A DNA stretch of 6,236 bases from JACQAI01 sp035507915 (lineage in GTDB: Bacteria > Pseudomonadota > Alphaproteobacteria > Elsterales > Elsteraceae): assembly GCA_035507915.1 (NCBI GenBank), contig DATJNS010000289.1, positions 1-6,236 of the forward strand. The letters are read 5' to 3'. The notes beneath the pieces were generated by a model that saw nothing but the letters and a program-made list of their open reading frames with translations, did no database searches and had not been told where the DNA came from. Both the position numbers and the translations under genes were made by a program. Within the stretch, counting starts at the first letter, position 1, and every line of letters starts with the position of its first letter. Positions 5,387 to 6,236 of this stretch are shown piece after piece.

Positions 5387-6236
5387 TGACGACGATCGGA
5401 CCGGCCGCCGAACCCATCGGGCTCCTGCCGCCGGTCGACCAAGCCGATCCGCGGATCGGCGCCCTGAGGCGCATGCGCGCCGTCGCGACGACGCTGCTCG
5501 TCCTGATGGCGGCGGCGTTCGCGGCCGCTTGCGCCTTCGAAGCGCGCTGGCCGTGGCTCGGCTACGTGCGCGCCTTCGCGGAAGCCTCGATGGTTGGTGC
5601 GTGCGCCGACTGGTTCGCGGTGGTGGCGCTGTTCCGGCATCCGCTCGGCATCCCGATCCCCCATACCGCGATCGTGCCGCGCAACAAGGTGCGCATCGGC
5701 GAGACGATCGGCGCTTTCATCAACAACAACTTCCTCGCGCCGACGGTCGTGCGAACGCGGCTCGAGGGGATCGACGCCGTCGGTTGGTGGGCGCGCCAGC
5801 TTGCCGTGCCGGAGACCGCCAGCGCGGTGGCGCGGCGGACCGCCGAGGTGCTGGCGACCGTCGTCGCGTTCCTGGAACGCGAGCCGATCCACGGCGTGCT
5901 GTGCGACGCGACGCGACGCGGCTTGCGTGCGGTGCCCGCGGCGCCGCTCGCCGCCCGGCTGCTGGCCGTGCTCCAGGAGAGCGGCCTGTTGATGATGCTG
6001 GTCGAGCGCGCGATCGCCTACGCCGACGAATCGCTGATGCGCCACAGGGATCTCGTGCGCGACAAGGTGTCGGAGAATTCCGCGTGGTGGGTCCCCAAGT
6101 GGGTCGACGCCAAGCTCGCCGACCGGGTGCTGTCGGGCGTGCGCGGCTCGCTGACGGAGCTGCGCGCCCCCGACCATGCCTGGCGCGACCGCTTCAACGA
6201 CATCGTCGACGGGCTGGTCCGCCAACTGGCCGAGGA
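5386..6236 (+). CDS. DUF445 (YjiN-like) family membrane protein, 3' end missing
   Basis: An open frame from ATG 5386 runs without a stop to the window edge, giving 283 residues of a protein whose family members are usually about 400 or more, so roughly two thirds is present. Residues 31-50 are a hydrophobic membrane span after a basic stretch (LRRMR). The family hallmark follows: EASMVGACADWFAVVALF (66-83), RHPLGIPIPHTAIVPRNK (84-101) and IGETIGAFINNNFLAP (104-119). The rest is predicted helical and charged, with the SENSAWWVPKWVDAKL stretch (229-244) also typical of this family. E. coli YjiN belongs here; its function is unknown, with an envelope role generally assumed. The start overlaps the EcsC stop by one base (TGATG). 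Its place as last visible member of the ATPase operon suggests co-expression; the operon may continue beyond the window. Confidence 0.88.
   Translation, partial: MTTIGPAAEPIGLLPPVDQADPRIGALRRMRAVATTLLVLMAAAFAAACAFEARWPWLGYVRAFAEASMVGACADWFAVVALFRHPLGIPIPHTAIVPRNKVRIGETIGAFINNNFLAPTVVRTRLEGIDAVGWWARQLAVPETASAVARRTAEVLATVVAFLEREPIHGVLCDATRRGLRAVPAAPLAARLLAVLQESGLLMMLVERAIAYADESLMRHRDLVRDKVSENSAWWVPKWVDAKLADRVLSGVRGSLTELRAPDHAWRDRFNDIVDGLVRQLAE

Noticed and set aside
5320..6225. Minus-strand open frame antisense to the DUF445 gene
   Set aside because: Low-complexity His/Arg/Asp-rich translation; the plus-strand frame carries the DUF445 hallmark motifs and stays open to the edge.

Overview
The window is a GC-rich stretch (well above 60% G+C by eye) from a bacterium, most likely a proteobacterium. 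The protein families (a DUF5132-like small membrane protein, HMA_2-type domains, an EcsC-family protein, a DUF445/YjiN-family protein) and the dense, overlapping gene packing fit an environmental alphaproteobacterium best. That placement is inference; no rRNA or other marker gene is present. No tRNA, rRNA, CRISPR array, insertion sequence or prophage gene was seen.

Layout. Positions 1-91 hold the start of a gene on the minus strand that runs off the left edge. Positions 92-182 are a short divergent intergenic region. Positions 183-1235 encode a probably exported alpha/beta hydrolase with a signal peptide, a G-H-S-G-G nucleophile elbow and a plausible Ser-Asp-His triad. Positions 1236-1372 are a 137-base intergenic region with a marked AT-rich island, where the promoter of the following operon most likely lies. 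From 1373 to the right edge there are five plus-strand genes with gaps of 8 and 29 bases and then two overlapping stop/start junctions, so they are read here as one operon: a DUF5132-like membrane protein, a stand-alone HMA_2-like domain protein with a C-terminal membrane hairpin and His-rich tail, a P1B-like P-type ATPase with a fused HMA_2-like domain, an EcsC-family protein, and a DUF445 (YjiN-like) membrane protein cut by the window end.

How the genes may work together. The core is the ATPase. It has every catalytic motif of the superfamily (TGES, DKTGT, HP, TGDN, GDGIND), but the membrane metal-binding CPC/SPC-type motif is replaced by D-Y-G-T-G-I-R-V-A-A-P, and neither HMA_2-like domain has the CxxC pair that binds metal in classical HMA domains. 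The substrate therefore cannot be read from known P1B subclass rules. Two accessory proteins are encoded immediately upstream: one is a small membrane-anchored protein with an amphipathic tail and a His/Glu-rich N-terminus, whose architecture recalls the PacL chaperones that accompany mycobacterial CtpC-type ATPases; the other carries a second copy of the HMA_2-like domain. The translationally coupled EcsC and DUF445 genes suggest an envelope-associated role. The most interesting reading is a five-part membrane transport or stress module built around a non-canonical P1B-like ATPase of unknown substrate.
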